The notes beneath the pieces are model-generated. The model searched no databases and had not been told where the DNA came from. It saw only the letters and a list, made by a program, of their open reading frames with translations. This document shows positions 33,566 through 42,674 of a stretch of 64,000 nt of DNA, piece by piece. The stretch is from positions 806,001 through 870,000 of the forward strand of contig NZ_JALKAS010000001.1 of the NCBI RefSeq assembly GCF_023015695.1, given 5' to 3'. This DNA is from Jannaschia sp. S6380. GTDB lineage: Bacteria; Pseudomonadota; Alphaproteobacteria; Rhodobacterales; Rhodobacteraceae. Position 1 is the first letter of the stretch. Each line of letters opens with the position of its first letter. The position numbers were made by a program, and so were the translations under genes.

Positions 33566-34633
33566 TTATCCCGGCCGCCACGACGCATAGAGCGGATGCG
33601 CCGGCGTGATCGGCAGTGCGTGCGGAATGCCGTCGCGATGCGAGGCATAGGCCGCCGTCACCAGCTCCATCGAGGCGCGCGCATCGGCGATGGTCACCGG
33701 CGGCGGGCGGCCCCCGGCCAGCGCCTCGGCCAGAAGTTCGAACTGACGTGTATAGCCGTCTTCCTTCGCCTCGTACGTCGCCAGCGCGGCATCCACGCGT
33801 TCCTGATGCGCCGCATCGCCGCAGACGAAGGTCCAGGGATCGCGCTGCGCATGATAGGGCGCGCGGATGCTCTCGGCGGTCAGGTCGCGAAAGGCAAAGC
33901 GCAGGCGGCTGACCTCCTCGCGCGAGCCCAGTGTCATCGACAGCGCCGCCAGCGAGCCGTTCGCCATCCGGATCGACAACGCGGCGGTATCTTCCACCTC
34001 GATCTCATTCACCAGCGTCGCGACGTGTGCGAACACCTGATCGCACGGCCCGTGGATATAGGTCAGCATGTCATGTGCATGGATCGCGTGGCCCAGCAGC
34101 CCGCCCCCCAGCTCGCCCGCCCAATGGCCACGCCAGTCGACGGCATAGTAATCGGCGTCGCGCCACCAATGGGTCTCGATCGTGGTCAGGAAAGGCTGGC
34201 CCGTCAGACCCGCTCGGACCAGCATCCGCAGCTTCTGCAACCCGCTGCCGTAGCGGTACTGGAAGATCGGCATCAGGCGCCGTCCGCTCTCGCGCTCGAT
34301 CTCGGACATCCGGTCGCATTCGGCCACCGATCCGAACAGCGGCTTTTCGCAGATGACGTGCTTGCCTGCGCGCAGTGCCTTCTCGCACATCGCGAAATGG
34401 CGATCGGGGGGCGTGCAGATGTCGATGACATCGATATCCGCACGCGTCAGAAGGGCGTCGAAATCCTCCACATGCTCGGGGATCCCGTATTCCTGCATCA
34501 GGCCGCCCGCCCGGGGGTCGTCGCGCGTGCACAGGACCCGCACGTCGAAGAACCGCTCGGTCCAGCGGAACGCGGCCAGGTGCAGCGCGGCGATGCCCGC
34601 GCCGACGACCGCGACGTTCAACCTGTCGGTCAT
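33566..34633 (-). CDS. Gfo/Idh/MocA-family dehydrogenase (first of a pair)
   Basis: A 355-residue NAD(P)-dependent oxidoreductase. The N-terminal Rossmann fold has NVAVVGAGIAALHLAAF (6-22), and the EKP catalytic lysine motif appears as CEKPLFGS near residue 97. The C-terminal alpha/beta domain contains GGGLLGHAIHAHDML, with a histidine typical of the active site. Its ATG overlaps the stop of the second dehydrogenase. Family members oxidise or epimerise sugars, inositols or sugar acids; the substrate here is inferred only from the neighbouring sugar genes. Confidence 0.9.
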   Translation of the reverse strand: MTDRLNVAVVGAGIAALHLAAFRWTERFFDVRVLCTRDDPRAGGLMQEYGIPEHVEDFDALLTRADIDVIDICTPPDRHFAMCEKALRAGKHVICEKPLFGSVAECDRMSEIERESGRRLMPIFQYRYGSGLQKLRMLVRAGLTGQPFLTTIETHWWRDADYYAVDWRGHWAGELGGGLLGHAIHAHDMLTYIHGPCDQVFAHVATLVNEIEVEDTAALSIRMANGSLAALSMTLGSREEVSRLRFAFRDLTAESIRAPYHAQRDPWTFVCGDAAHQERVDAALATYEAKEDGYTRQFELLAEALAGGRPPPVTIADARASMELVTAAYASHRDGIPHALPITPAHPLYASWRPG

Positions 34634-35649
34634 GGAATCCCTCCGGTGATGACCTGCGCGCGGGCCTGCGCCTCCAGCGCGATGCGGCAGACGTCGAAGA
34701 CGTGCCGCTGGGTCATCGCCGTTTCGGTCCGATCGCGCACATCGGCCAGAAAGGCGTCGAAATACTCCAGCGGGGTGTCCGCGCAATCCACGCGGTCAAC
34801 ACCTTCGGCATCGACGAGGAAGAGGTGATCGCCCCCTGCCCGCCCGCCGATATCGACGTATTTGCGCATCTCGATATACCCCTCCGTCCCAAGAATCGTC
34901 AGCCGCCCGTCGCCCCAGACCGACAGACCCGCAGGTGTGTACCAGTCGACGCGGACGTATCCCGTCGCGCGATCCGACCGCAGCACGAAATCCCCGAAAT
35001 CCTGGAACCCCGGATGGTCCGGCGTGGCAAAGTTGCCGACCTGGGCCGTCACGACTTCGGCATCGTCCGAACCGGTGTAGTGCAGGAACTGGTCCACCTG
35101 GTGGCTGGCGATGTCGTTGATGATGCCGCCGATGGCGTCCATGTCCCAGAACCAGTCGGGCCGGGCGTTCATCGTGGCCTTGCGGTGGGGGCCCAGTCCG
35201 ACGGTCTGGACCACCCGGCCGATCCGTCCCTCGGCCACCAGATGCCCGGCCTTCACCGCCGCGCGCACGCAGTGCCGCTCCGAAAAGCAGACCGAGAAGA
35301 TGCGCCCCGTCTCGGCGACTGCCGCGCGCGCCTGGTCCAGATGGACGAAGGTGGTGACGGCGGGCTTGTCCAGCATCACGTCCTTGCCCGCCCGCATGGC
35401 CCGGACCGCTAGCGCCGTCCGATCGCGCGGTACGGCGCAGATGCTGACCACCTCGATCCCCGGATCGGCCAGCAGGGTCTCCGCATCGATCTGCGGCACG
35501 TCGGGATAGGCCTGCGCCAGCGCCGCGATCAGGTCGGGCGCCGTGCTGACCGGGTCGTAGCCCGCGAAGGTGGCCCCCGCCGCGACCAGGCCCGCGATAT
35601 GGTTGAAGACGTGGCCGTGGTCGATGCCGATGGCGGCGAAACGGGTCAT
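34630..35649 (-). CDS. Gfo/Idh/MocA-family dehydrogenase (second of a pair)
   Basis: A 339-residue member of the same superfamily but diverged from its neighbour. The nucleotide site reads FAAIGIDHGHVFNHIAG, which lacks the usual GxGxxG, and the catalytic lysine motif is LDKPAVTT. NDIASHQVDQFLHYTG holds the conserved histidine. AGGA precedes ATG 35649. It is the first gene of the minus-strand pair and is divergent from the GntR gene, with an operator-like palindrome between. The altered nucleotide loop may mean weaker or different cofactor binding. Confidence 0.88.
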   Translation of the reverse strand: MTRFAAIGIDHGHVFNHIAGLVAAGATFAGYDPVSTAPDLIAALAQAYPDVPQIDAETLLADPGIEVVSICAVPRDRTALAVRAMRAGKDVMLDKPAVTTFVHLDQARAAVAETGRIFSVCFSERHCVRAAVKAGHLVAEGRIGRVVQTVGLGPHRKATMNARPDWFWDMDAIGGIINDIASHQVDQFLHYTGSDDAEVVTAQVGNFATPDHPGFQDFGDFVLRSDRATGYVRVDWYTPAGLSVWGDGRLTILGTEGYIEMRKYVDIGGRAGGDHLFLVDAEGVDRVDCADTPLEYFDAFLADVRDRTETAMTQRHVFDVCRIALEAQARAQVITGGIP

Positions 35650-35790
35650 GTGATGTCCTGCCTTCGAAATGCGATCACCGGCGCCATGCGGGCCACCGTC
35701 ATCTGGAACCTTAGCCAGCGAAGCCGCATGGACGCAAAGCATGCGTCGCGGCCCGGGCCGCACGATTGCCGCGTCCGGGCCGCACGGCTA

Positions 35791-35804
35791 ATATGCTAGC
35801 ATGT
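35791..35804. promoter_or_regulatory. Operator copy A of the sugar regulon (over the GntR start)
   Basis: ATATGCTAGCATGT contains the perfect palindrome ATGCTAGCAT and overlaps the GntR ATG at 35801. Closely related 14-mers lie at 40206-40219 and 45621-45634, each in a divergent promoter of the same sugar island. Position over its own start codon suggests autorepression by the GntR protein. Confidence 0.7.
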
Positions 35805-36526
35805 CGCGCGCGCCTCCCGCCTTCGATCCGACCGCGCTGCGGCGGTTGGACCACTATGACGGAACGCTTGCGCGTCGGACCTACCTTGCCCTGCGCGAGG
35901 CGATCGTGGCTTTGCGCATCGCACCGGGCAGCGCCCTTCGGAAGGAGGAAATCTGTCGACAGCTGGGCGTGTCCCGCTCGCCCGTCAGCGAGGCCGTCAC
36001 CCGCCTCGCGGCCGAGGGCCTGATCGACATCGTTCCCCAGGCCGGCAGTTTCGTCGCCCGCCTGTCCATGCGCGAGATCCGCGAGGGCGCCTTCCTGCGC
36101 GAGGCGATCGAGGTCGCAGCGATCGAACACCTCGTCCCGATCATCAAAGAGGACCAATTGCGCACGCTGCGCCGCAACCTGTCGATGCAGGCGGTGATCC
36201 TCGACGATGGCGATATCGCGGGGTTCTACGAACTCGACGGCCGGATGCACGCGCTCCTGCTGGATTTCACCGGCTTCCGGCGCATCGCCCGCATCGCCGA
36301 GAGCGCTTGGGTCCATGTCGACCGCGCGCGTCAACTGATCCTGCCGATGGGCGACCGCGTCCGTCGCACGCTGGACGAACACCGCGCCATCCTGACCGCG
36401 CTCGAAGCCCGCGATGCCCCCGCGGCGCGCGAGGCGATGCGCAGCCATCTTCGGCAATTGATGACCGTCCTGGCCCCGCTGGAGATGGAACGCCCCGATC
36501 TATTCCACCCGGAGGACTACGGATGA
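35801..36526 (+). CDS. GntR-family (FCD) regulator, probable local regulator of the sugar island
   Basis: A 241-residue regulator with winged helix-turn-helix (KEEICRQLGVSRSPVSEAV, about 48-66) and an FCD domain rich in helix, with metal-site candidates in FYELDGRMHALL and WVHVDRARQL. It is first in an operon with an isomerase and a PfkB kinase (4-bp overlap). Palindromes of one type lie over its start and in two other divergent promoters within 10 kb, so it probably represses all three units until a sugar intermediate binds. It is distinct from the hexuronate GntR at 19512-20258. Confidence 0.9.
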   Translation: MSRAPPAFDPTALRRLDHYDGTLARRTYLALREAIVALRIAPGSALRKEEICRQLGVSRSPVSEAVTRLAAEGLIDIVPQAGSFVARLSMREIREGAFLREAIEVAAIEHLVPIIKEDQLRTLRRNLSMQAVILDDGDIAGFYELDGRMHALLLDFTGFRRIARIAESAWVHVDRARQLILPMGDRVRRTLDEHRAILTALEARDAPAAREAMRSHLRQLMTVLAPLEMERPDLFHPEDYG

Positions 36527-37500
36527 CCCTTGCAAATCGCCCGCGATACGCGGCGCGGCTCAACGCATTCAAGCCGCTGGCCGAGGCGCGGGGCGGCGGC
36601 ATCGCGGGCATGATCGCCGCGGCGGGCGAGGTCAGCGGGCTGGACGCGGCCGACCTGAACTATCCCGACCATTTCCGCGATCACGATCCCGCCCGGATGT
36701 CAGACATGCTGGGCAGGGCGGGCCTGTCGCTGAACGGGCTCGCCATGCGTTATTATACCGAGCCGGCCATGATGATCGGCGCCTTCACCAACCCCGATAT
36801 CGACATCCGCCGGAAGGCCATCGACCTGACGCGCCGGGGCATGGATGCCTGCCGCGCGATGGGCGGCACGGTCATGACGCTGTGGATGGGGCAGGATGGC
36901 TTCGACTACGCGTTGCAGGCCGACTATGCCCGGATGTGGGACGACACGATTGGGGCGCTGCGCGAGGTGGCCGACCACGACCCCGGACTGGACATCGCCG
37001 TCGAATACAAACCGAACGAGCCGCGCGCCTATGCCTTGATGCCGGATGTCGGCACCACGCTGCTGGGCGTGCGCGAGGCGGACCGCCCGAACCTCGGCGT
37101 GACGCTGGACTTCGCCCATGTCCTCTATGCCGACGAGATGCCGGCCCACGCCGCGCATCTGATCGCGCGGCATTCCCGGCTTCTGGGGGTTCACCTGAAC
37201 GACGGCTACGGCAAGCGCGACGATGGGTTGATGGTGGGCACCGTCCACCCGGTCGCAACGGTGGAGCTGTTCGCGGAGCTGGACCGGATCGGCTATGACG
37301 GCGCGATCTATTTCGACACCTTCCCCGATCATGGCGGCCTCGACCCGTTGGAGGAAGCGCGCACGAACCTCGCCCTGGTCGAACGCCTGCGCACGCTCGC
37401 CGGCGAGTTGGGCAGGGACCCCGTCCTTCACGCCGCGATCGACCGGCAGGACGCAGCGACGTCGCAGCGGATCGTGGCGCGCGCCCTCTACGGCCTGTGA
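36523..37500 (+). CDS. TIM-barrel sugar isomerase/epimerase (xylose isomerase-like)
   Basis: A 325-residue AP-endonuclease-2-type TIM barrel. Metal-binding candidates are the glutamate in IAVEYKPNEPR, aspartate/histidine in VTLDFAHVLYADE, and the late VHLNDGYGKRDD and YFDTFPDHGG segments. This resembles L-rhamnose-isomerase-like or ketose 3-epimerase proteins. GGAGGAC precedes ATG 36523, which overlaps the GntR stop. In this operon it would interconvert the sugar before phosphorylation by a kinase. Exact substrate cannot be read. Confidence 0.8.
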   Translation: MTLANRPRYAARLNAFKPLAEARGGGIAGMIAAAGEVSGLDAADLNYPDHFRDHDPARMSDMLGRAGLSLNGLAMRYYTEPAMMIGAFTNPDIDIRRKAIDLTRRGMDACRAMGGTVMTLWMGQDGFDYALQADYARMWDDTIGALREVADHDPGLDIAVEYKPNEPRAYALMPDVGTTLLGVREADRPNLGVTLDFAHVLYADEMPAHAAHLIARHSRLLGVHLNDGYGKRDDGLMVGTVHPVATVELFAELDRIGYDGAIYFDTFPDHGGLDPLEEARTNLALVERLRTLAGELGRDPVLHAAIDRQDAATSQRIVARALYGL

Positions 37501-38285
37501 CGGTTCTCGTCTTCGGATCGCTGCATTGGGATGCGATCGTCGCCGCCCCGCGCCTGCCCGCGCCGGACGAGACGCTGATGGGCACGGATGCCACCTACCG
37601 CTTCGGCGGCAAGGGCGGCAATCAGGCGCTCGCCGCCGCGGCGGCCGGCGCACGGGTCGCTTTCGCGGGCGCCGTCGGCACCGACGAGGCTGCACCGCGC
37701 CTTCTTGCGCGACTGGACGGGGCCGGCATCGATCGCAGTCGGGTGGCCACCGTCAACGGTCCGTCAGGCATGTCGGTCGCCATCGACACCGGCGCGGATT
37801 ACGGCGCGGTGGTGGTGTCCGGCGCCAACCTGCACGCGACGCCCGGCGACCAGCCCACAGACCTGCGCGTCGCGCTGATCCAGAACGAGGTGCCGGCAGC
37901 CGCGAACCTCGCACTCGCCCGCGCCTTGCCTGCGCATGCGACGCTGATCCTCAACGCGGCCCCCTTCCGCCCGCTCGACCCGGCCCTACTGGCCCGGGTC
38001 GACATCCTGGTCGTCAACCGCGTCGAGGCCGCGCAGATGGGCGCCGACGCGTTCGGCGACCATGTCACCGTTGTGACCCGCGGCGGCGACGGCGCGGACC
38101 TGCATCGCGACGGCACCACGACATACCATCCCGCCGAAAAGGTCGAAGTATTCTCGACCCACGGCGCCGGCGACGTCTTTTGCGGAGTGCTGGCCGCCGG
38201 TCTCGCCATCGAACAATCGTTGCCCGACGCCATCGCGCGGGCCCAGACCGCGGCCGCGGTTCACGTCTCGAACCGGCGACGGTGA
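37497..38285 (+). CDS. PfkB-family carbohydrate kinase (ribokinase-like)
   Basis: A 262-residue kinase with the N-terminal signature FGGKGGNQALAAAAAG (36-51) and the C-terminal signature FSTHGAGDVFCG, in which aspartate 226 is the catalytic base. It is shorter than typical ribokinases (about 305), lacking part of the lid region or C-terminus. The GTG start overlaps the isomerase stop. A second ribokinase-like gene lies at 47190 in the same putative regulon. The substrate may be a ketose, ribose or nucleoside-type sugar. Confidence 0.85.
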   Translation: MTVLVFGSLHWDAIVAAPRLPAPDETLMGTDATYRFGGKGGNQALAAAAAGARVAFAGAVGTDEAAPRLLARLDGAGIDRSRVATVNGPSGMSVAIDTGADYGAVVVSGANLHATPGDQPTDLRVALIQNEVPAAANLALARALPAHATLILNAAPFRPLDPALLARVDILVVNRVEAAQMGADAFGDHVTVVTRGGDGADLHRDGTTTYHPAEKVEVFSTHGAGDVFCGVLAAGLAIEQSLPDAIARAQTAAAVHVSNRRR

Positions 38286-38319
38286 CCCTTGCCTCATCTT
38301 GCCGGAAATACCTCGGGGT

Positions 38320-38336
38320 CCGGGGCAGCGCCCCGG
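38320..38336. terminator. Short hairpin between convergent genes
   Basis: CCGGGGC pairs with GCCCCGG around a three-base loop in the 54-bp gap between the PfkB kinase and the convergent amidohydrolase gene. No T tract follows. The preceding GGAAATACCTCGGGG resembles short intergenic repeats I associate with this order, which could be tested by counting copies. Confidence 0.5.
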
Positions 38337-38339
38337 TCG

Positions 38340-39161
38340 TCAGATCCGGTAGAACACCGCCGCCGTTCCACCGAATATCCGGTCGCGGTCCACCTCGGAC
38401 AGATGCGCCGTCAAGTCCTCCGTCGCGCGCATCCAATCCCCGTATTCCGCCCGCAGACGGCAGACCGGCCAATCCGAACCCCACATCATCCGTTCCGGCC
38501 CGAAATGCGCGATCAGGTGGTCGACATAAGGCTGCAGGGCATCCGGCGACCAGTCGGGCGCGGCCTCCGTCACAAGCCCCGAAAGCTTGACGCAGGCGTC
38601 GGTATCGCGGGCCAGGCGCGCCATTCCTTCGGCCCATTCATCAAGAGCCTGCGCCGCAACGTCGGGCTTCATGCAATGGTCGATGACGGCGCGCATCCGG
38701 TGCCGCGTCAGGATCGTGTGAAAGTTGTCGAGGTGGCGCGGGAAGCCGAGCGCGTCGAAAGCCAGGTCCAGGTCGGCGACGGCCTCGAACCCCCATTGAA
38801 CGTCGTCGCGCAGCATCCAGTCGGTGTCGACGATGTCCTGGATCATCGGGCGCACCCCACGAAACTTCGGATGACCGGCGAGACGCTTCAGCGTCGCGCG
38901 GTCGGACGGATCCTCGAAATCGATCCAACCGACCACTCCGGCGATCCAGGGCGTGGCATCGGCGAGGCCCAGCATGTATTCCGTCTCGGCCACGCTGGGG
39001 GCGGCCTGTACGATCACCGTTTTTTCAATTCCGTGCTCGCGCAGTGTGTCCGCCAGATCGCCGGGCCCATAGGCGCGGTTCAGGATCGGCTCGTCCTTCG
39101 GCATCCAGCCATAATCGCCCCGCCCCGGGTGCCAGAGGTGATGATGTGCATCGACCTTCAC
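38340..39161 (-). CDS. Amidohydrolase family protein, L-fuconolactonase-like
   Basis: A 273-residue metal-dependent hydrolase of the COG3618 type. KVDAHHHLWHP at the N-terminus gives the first metal histidines, VIVQAAPSVAETEYML and GVVGWIDFEDP follow, and MMWGSDWPVCR near residue 230 gives the aspartate. Relatives open L-fucono- or L-rhamnono-lactones. The GTG at 39161 overlaps the aldo/keto reductase stop (GTGA). The pair suggests oxidation of an aldose to a lactone, then hydrolysis to the acid. Confidence 0.85.
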   Translation of the reverse strand: MKVDAHHHLWHPGRGDYGWMPKDEPILNRAYGPGDLADTLREHGIEKTVIVQAAPSVAETEYMLGLADATPWIAGVVGWIDFEDPSDRATLKRLAGHPKFRGVRPMIQDIVDTDWMLRDDVQWGFEAVADLDLAFDALGFPRHLDNFHTILTRHRMRAVIDHCMKPDVAAQALDEWAEGMARLARDTDACVKLSGLVTEAAPDWSPDALQPYVDHLIAHFGPERMMWGSDWPVCRLRAEYGDWMRATEDLTAHLSEVDRDRIFGGTAAVFYRI

Positions 39162-40180
39162 ACCGGCGCGTCCTGCCGCAGAAGCCCTTCGGCCTTCAGA
39201 TCGGACCACAACGCCGCCGGGATGTCCGCATCCGCTGCGGCGATGTTGCCTTCCATCTCGGACACGCCCTGCCCGCCCGGGATCACGCTGACGGTGCAGG
39301 GATGGAGCAGCGGGAAACGGAACGCCGCGTCGACGAGCTTCACGCCATGGCTGTCGCAGACCCGCTCGATCCGGGCGACGCGGTCCAGCACGTCCTGATC
39401 CGCCACCTCGTAATTATAGTAGGCACCCGCCTTCGGACCGGTCGCGAGGATGCCCGAGTTGTAGGGCCCGCCCGTCACGATGCCGATGCCCCGCGCCTCG
39501 CAAAGCGGAAGGAACGAGGTCAGCGCCTCCTGTTCCAGGAGCGTGTAGCGGCCCGCCAAAAGGAACAGGTCGTAATCCCCGCGCTCCGCCAGTTGCTGGC
39601 AGACCTCCCATTCGTTGACCCCGGCGCCGAAGGCCTTGATGGCCCCCTCCCGCCGCATCCGCTCCAACGCGTGATAGCCGCCGGCCATCAACTGATCGAC
39701 CTTGGCGTCCACATTCGCGCGCGATCCCTGGTTCGGCACGTCGATGTCATGGGCGAACAGGATGTCGATCCGGTCGACGCCCAGCCTCTCGAACGACGCC
39801 TCGAGCGAACGCATCACGCCCTCATAGCTGTAGTCGTAGACCTCGCGCCGATTGGGCACTTCGAACCATTTGCCGTGGCCGTCGCGGGTTTCTGCCGTCG
39901 CGCGCGCCAGGTAGCGCCCGACCTTCGTCGACAGGACGTATTCGTCGCGCGGCTTGTCGCGCAGGAATCGGTTCAGCCGCGTCTCCGACAGGCCCAGCCC
40001 GTAGAGCGGGGCCGTATCGTAGTAGCGCACCCCCGCCGCCCAGGCCCGATCGAGGATCGCGTCGGCCTCCGCATCGGTGATGGCCCGATAGAGGTTGCCG
40101 AGCGGCGCCGTGCCGAAGCCCAGCTCCGTGAAGGTCAGCCCGCCATTGCCAAGCCTGTCCCAATGTCGCGTCGCCAGCAT
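39158..40180 (-). CDS. Aldo/keto reductase, D-threo-aldose 1-dehydrogenase (L-fucose dehydrogenase) like
   Basis: A 340-residue AKR. LGFGTAPLGNLY starts the barrel; the catalytic aspartate and tyrosine lie in YYDTAPLYGLGLSE, the lysine in VLSTKVGRYL and the histidine in ILFAHDIDVP. These are close to aldose dehydrogenases that oxidise L-fucose or similar sugars to the 1,5-lactone with NAD(P). Coupled to the lactonase by a 4-bp overlap. Its promoter is shared with the divergent FGGY kinase and holds operator copy B. Confidence 0.88.
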   Translation of the reverse strand: MLATRHWDRLGNGGLTFTELGFGTAPLGNLYRAITDAEADAILDRAWAAGVRYYDTAPLYGLGLSETRLNRFLRDKPRDEYVLSTKVGRYLARATAETRDGHGKWFEVPNRREVYDYSYEGVMRSLEASFERLGVDRIDILFAHDIDVPNQGSRANVDAKVDQLMAGGYHALERMRREGAIKAFGAGVNEWEVCQQLAERGDYDLFLLAGRYTLLEQEALTSFLPLCEARGIGIVTGGPYNSGILATGPKAGAYYNYEVADQDVLDRVARIERVCDSHGVKLVDAAFRFPLLHPCTVSVIPGGQGVSEMEGNIAAADADIPAALWSDLKAEGLLRQDAPV

Positions 40181-40205
40181 CCTGCATCCCCCTGCCCTGA
40201 TGGCG

Positions 40206-40219
40206 ACATGCTAGAATGT
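40206..40219. promoter_or_regulatory. Operator copy B of the sugar regulon
   Basis: ACATGCTAGAATGT differs by two or three bases from copies A and C, and like copy A is followed by CGCGCG. It lies between the aldo/keto reductase and FGGY kinase genes. A further GCTAGCGTCG at 40233-40242 recurs near copy C (45662-45671), possibly a second half-site or promoter element. Confidence 0.7.
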
Positions 40220-40263
40220 CGCGCGTCCCGGCGCTAGCGTCGCAGTCGGGGGGATCAATCGCG

Positions 40264-41739
40264 ATGACCTATCTGCTCGGGATCGATATCGGCACGTTCG
40301 AGGGCAAGGCCACGCTGACGCGCCCCGACGGGGAAATCGTGGCACGGGCCACCCGCCCGCACCAGATGGACGTGCCGCATCCCGGCTGGGCCGAACACGA
40401 TGCCGAAGCCGTCTGGTGGGACGGTCTGACCGCGCTTTGCCGGGACGTGCTGTCTGGGGTCGATGCGGACAAGGTGGCGTGCCTTGCCGTCAGCGGGATC
40501 GGCCCTTGCGTCCTGCCGGTCGACGCGGCGGGCGATCCGCTGGCGCCGGCCATCCTCTACGGCGTCGACGCGCGCGCAACGGCCGAGATCGCGGAGATGA
40601 CCGAACGGTTCGGTGCCGATGCGATGCTGGCCAACTCGGGCAACGTGCTGACGACGCAGTCGGTCGGGCCCAAGGTCCTGTGGCTGGTCCGCAACCGGTC
40701 GGAGGTCTGGGCCCGGACCGAGGCGATCGAGACCTGCACGACCTTCCTCGTTCGGCGACTGACCGGGGCGCGGGTGCTCGACCACCATTCCGCCGGCCAA
40801 TGGACGCCCTTCTACGACGCACGGGCGAACGCCTGGTCGCCGGCGATGTGCGACGGCATCGTCGATCCCGCGATGCTGCCCCGTCTGGTCTGGACGACCG
40901 ATATCGCCGGCACGGTCACGCCGGATGCCGCCGCGCGCACCGGCCTCGTCCCTGGCACGCCGGTCACCGCAGGCACGATCGACGCGGCGATCGAGGCGGT
41001 CAGCGTGGGCGTGCGCGATCCGGGCGACATGATGCTGATGTACGGGTCCAGCACCTTCATGATCCAGGTCACGCCCGACCGCCTGGTCGATGCGTCGCTC
41101 TGGTCGGCGCCGTGGCTGACACCCGGCAGCTGGTGCAGCATGGCCGGTCAGGGCACGGCGGGCACGCTGACCCGCTGGTTTCGCGACACCTTCGCCCGCG
41201 AAATGGGCGACGACGCCTTCGCGCGCCTGACGGCCGAGGCACGGGACGTGCCGCCGGGGGCGCGGGGCCTTCTGTGCCTGCCTTACCTTTCGGGCGAGCG
41301 CACGCCGATCCAGGACCCGAAGGCCAAAGGCGCGTTCTTCGGCCTCGACCTGCGGCACGACCGGGGCGCGATGTTCCGCGCGGTCTGCGAAGGCGTGGCC
41401 ATGGGGACGGTCCATATCGTCGAGGCATTCCGCGCCGGCGGCGCCGACCCTGCCCGGGTGCTGGCCGTCGGCGGCGGCGTCCAGAACGACGTCTGGTTGC
41501 AGGCGACGTCGGATCTGGCGGGGGTGGCGCAGTCGGTCTGCCGGTCCAGCGTCGGCGCGTCGTTGGGCGATGCGTTCCTGGCCGGCTGCGCCGTGGGCCT
41601 TTGCGCGCCGGGGGACATCGCGAACTGGAATCCGGTGGACCGGGTGGTGGAGCCCGTGGCGCGCAACGTCTACGCCCGGCAATACCCCCTCTGGCGCGCC
41701 CTCTACGAGACGACGAAGGACATCGCGCACGACCTCTGA
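40264..41739 (+). CDS. FGGY-family carbohydrate kinase (xylulokinase/fuculokinase-like)
   Basis: A 491-residue sugar kinase. The phosphate loop is LGIDIGTFEGKATL (the usual form is DxGTxxxK, and D, G, T and K are kept). GYLSGERTP-like LPYLSGERTPIQDPKAKGAFFGL and LAVGGGVQNDVWLQ are the second FGGY signature region. It would phosphorylate a keto-sugar or polyol made by the adjacent enzymes. It is alone on its strand, divergent from the aldo/keto reductase, and ends four bases before the convergent ABC permease gene. Confidence 0.92.
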   Translation: MTYLLGIDIGTFEGKATLTRPDGEIVARATRPHQMDVPHPGWAEHDAEAVWWDGLTALCRDVLSGVDADKVACLAVSGIGPCVLPVDAAGDPLAPAILYGVDARATAEIAEMTERFGADAMLANSGNVLTTQSVGPKVLWLVRNRSEVWARTEAIETCTTFLVRRLTGARVLDHHSAGQWTPFYDARANAWSPAMCDGIVDPAMLPRLVWTTDIAGTVTPDAAARTGLVPGTPVTAGTIDAAIEAVSVGVRDPGDMMLMYGSSTFMIQVTPDRLVDASLWSAPWLTPGSWCSMAGQGTAGTLTRWFRDTFAREMGDDAFARLTAEARDVPPGARGLLCLPYLSGERTPIQDPKAKGAFFGLDLRHDRGAMFRAVCEGVAMGTVHIVEAFRAGGADPARVLAVGGGVQNDVWLQATSDLAGVAQSVCRSSVGASLGDAFLAGCAVGLCAPGDIANWNPVDRVVEPVARNVYARQYPLWRALYETTKDIAHDL

Positions 41740-41743
41740 CGGC

Positions 41744-42667
41744 TCATTTCACCGCGCCCGCCGCCATCCCCTTGATGATGTAGCGTTCCAGCAGGATCCC
41801 GATGACGATCAGCGGCAGGATGGCCGCGAAGCTGAGCGCCGCCATCGACCACCAGGAAATGCCCTGCGACCCGGTCTGCGACGCCACCATCACCGGAAGC
41901 GTGTTCGCGTGGGTCGAGGTCAGCAGCGCCGCGAAGAAATATTCGTTCCAGGTCAGAACCAGCGCCAGGATGAAGGCCGCCACCATCCCCGGCAGCGCGA
42001 TCGGCAGGATGATCGTCAGGAACGCGCCCCAGATGCCCAGGCCGTCGACCATCGCCGCCTCCTCCAGCTCGGTCGGAATGGCGCCGAACTGGTCGCGCAT
42101 GATCCAGATGACGATGGGCAGCACGGTGAGGGTATAGAGGAGGATCAGGCCGATCCGGCTGTCGAGCAGGGCAAGCGACTTGTAGAGGACGAGGAACGGC
42201 AGCGCGAGCACCACCGGCGGCAGGATCAACTGACTGAGGAAGAAGAACGAGATGTCGCCGTTCTTCATCGGCCCGAAGCGATAGTCGAACCGCGACAGGC
42301 CATAGGCCGCGCAGGCGCCCAGCATCGTCGCCAGGATCGAGGCCGAGACCGAGATGATGGTGGAGTTCCAGAACCGCTTGAGGAACTCGTCGCGCACGGT
42401 GCTGACCTGGCCGATCGTGTCCGGCGACAGGCCGAGCGCGCGCCAGCCCAGGCGCTTCGGCTCGAAATCGACGTAAGGAATCATGTTGCCCTGCATCACG
42501 TCGGGCGCCGCCTTGAAGCTGGTGGTGACGGTCCAGTAGATCGGAAACAGGCAGACGACGGCCCAGGCGATCAGCAGGGCGTAGATGCCCAGCTTGCCCA
42601 GCACGAAGCCGGGGCGGAAGGCGCGGTCTACGGGATGGTCGTGGAATATCTGCGTCTCGGTCGTCAC
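41744..42667 (-). CDS. Sugar ABC transporter permease (MalG type, CUT1 family)
   Basis: A 307-residue inner-membrane protein with six transmembrane helices. The EAA loop reads ELEEAAMVDGLGIWGAFLTI, as in carbohydrate uptake CUT1 permeases, and LTWNEYFFAALLT follows. It starts seven bases after the stop of the MalF-type permease, so the two are coupled and would form a heterodimeric channel. Confidence 0.93.
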   Translation of the reverse strand: MTTETQIFHDHPVDRAFRPGFVLGKLGIYALLIAWAVVCLFPIYWTVTTSFKAAPDVMQGNMIPYVDFEPKRLGWRALGLSPDTIGQVSTVRDEFLKRFWNSTIISVSASILATMLGACAAYGLSRFDYRFGPMKNGDISFFFLSQLILPPVVLALPFLVLYKSLALLDSRIGLILLYTLTVLPIVIWIMRDQFGAIPTELEEAAMVDGLGIWGAFLTIILPIALPGMVAAFILALVLTWNEYFFAALLTSTHANTLPVMVASQTGSQGISWWSMAALSFAAILPLIVIGILLERYIIKGMAAGAVK

Positions 42668-42674
42668 GGCATCC

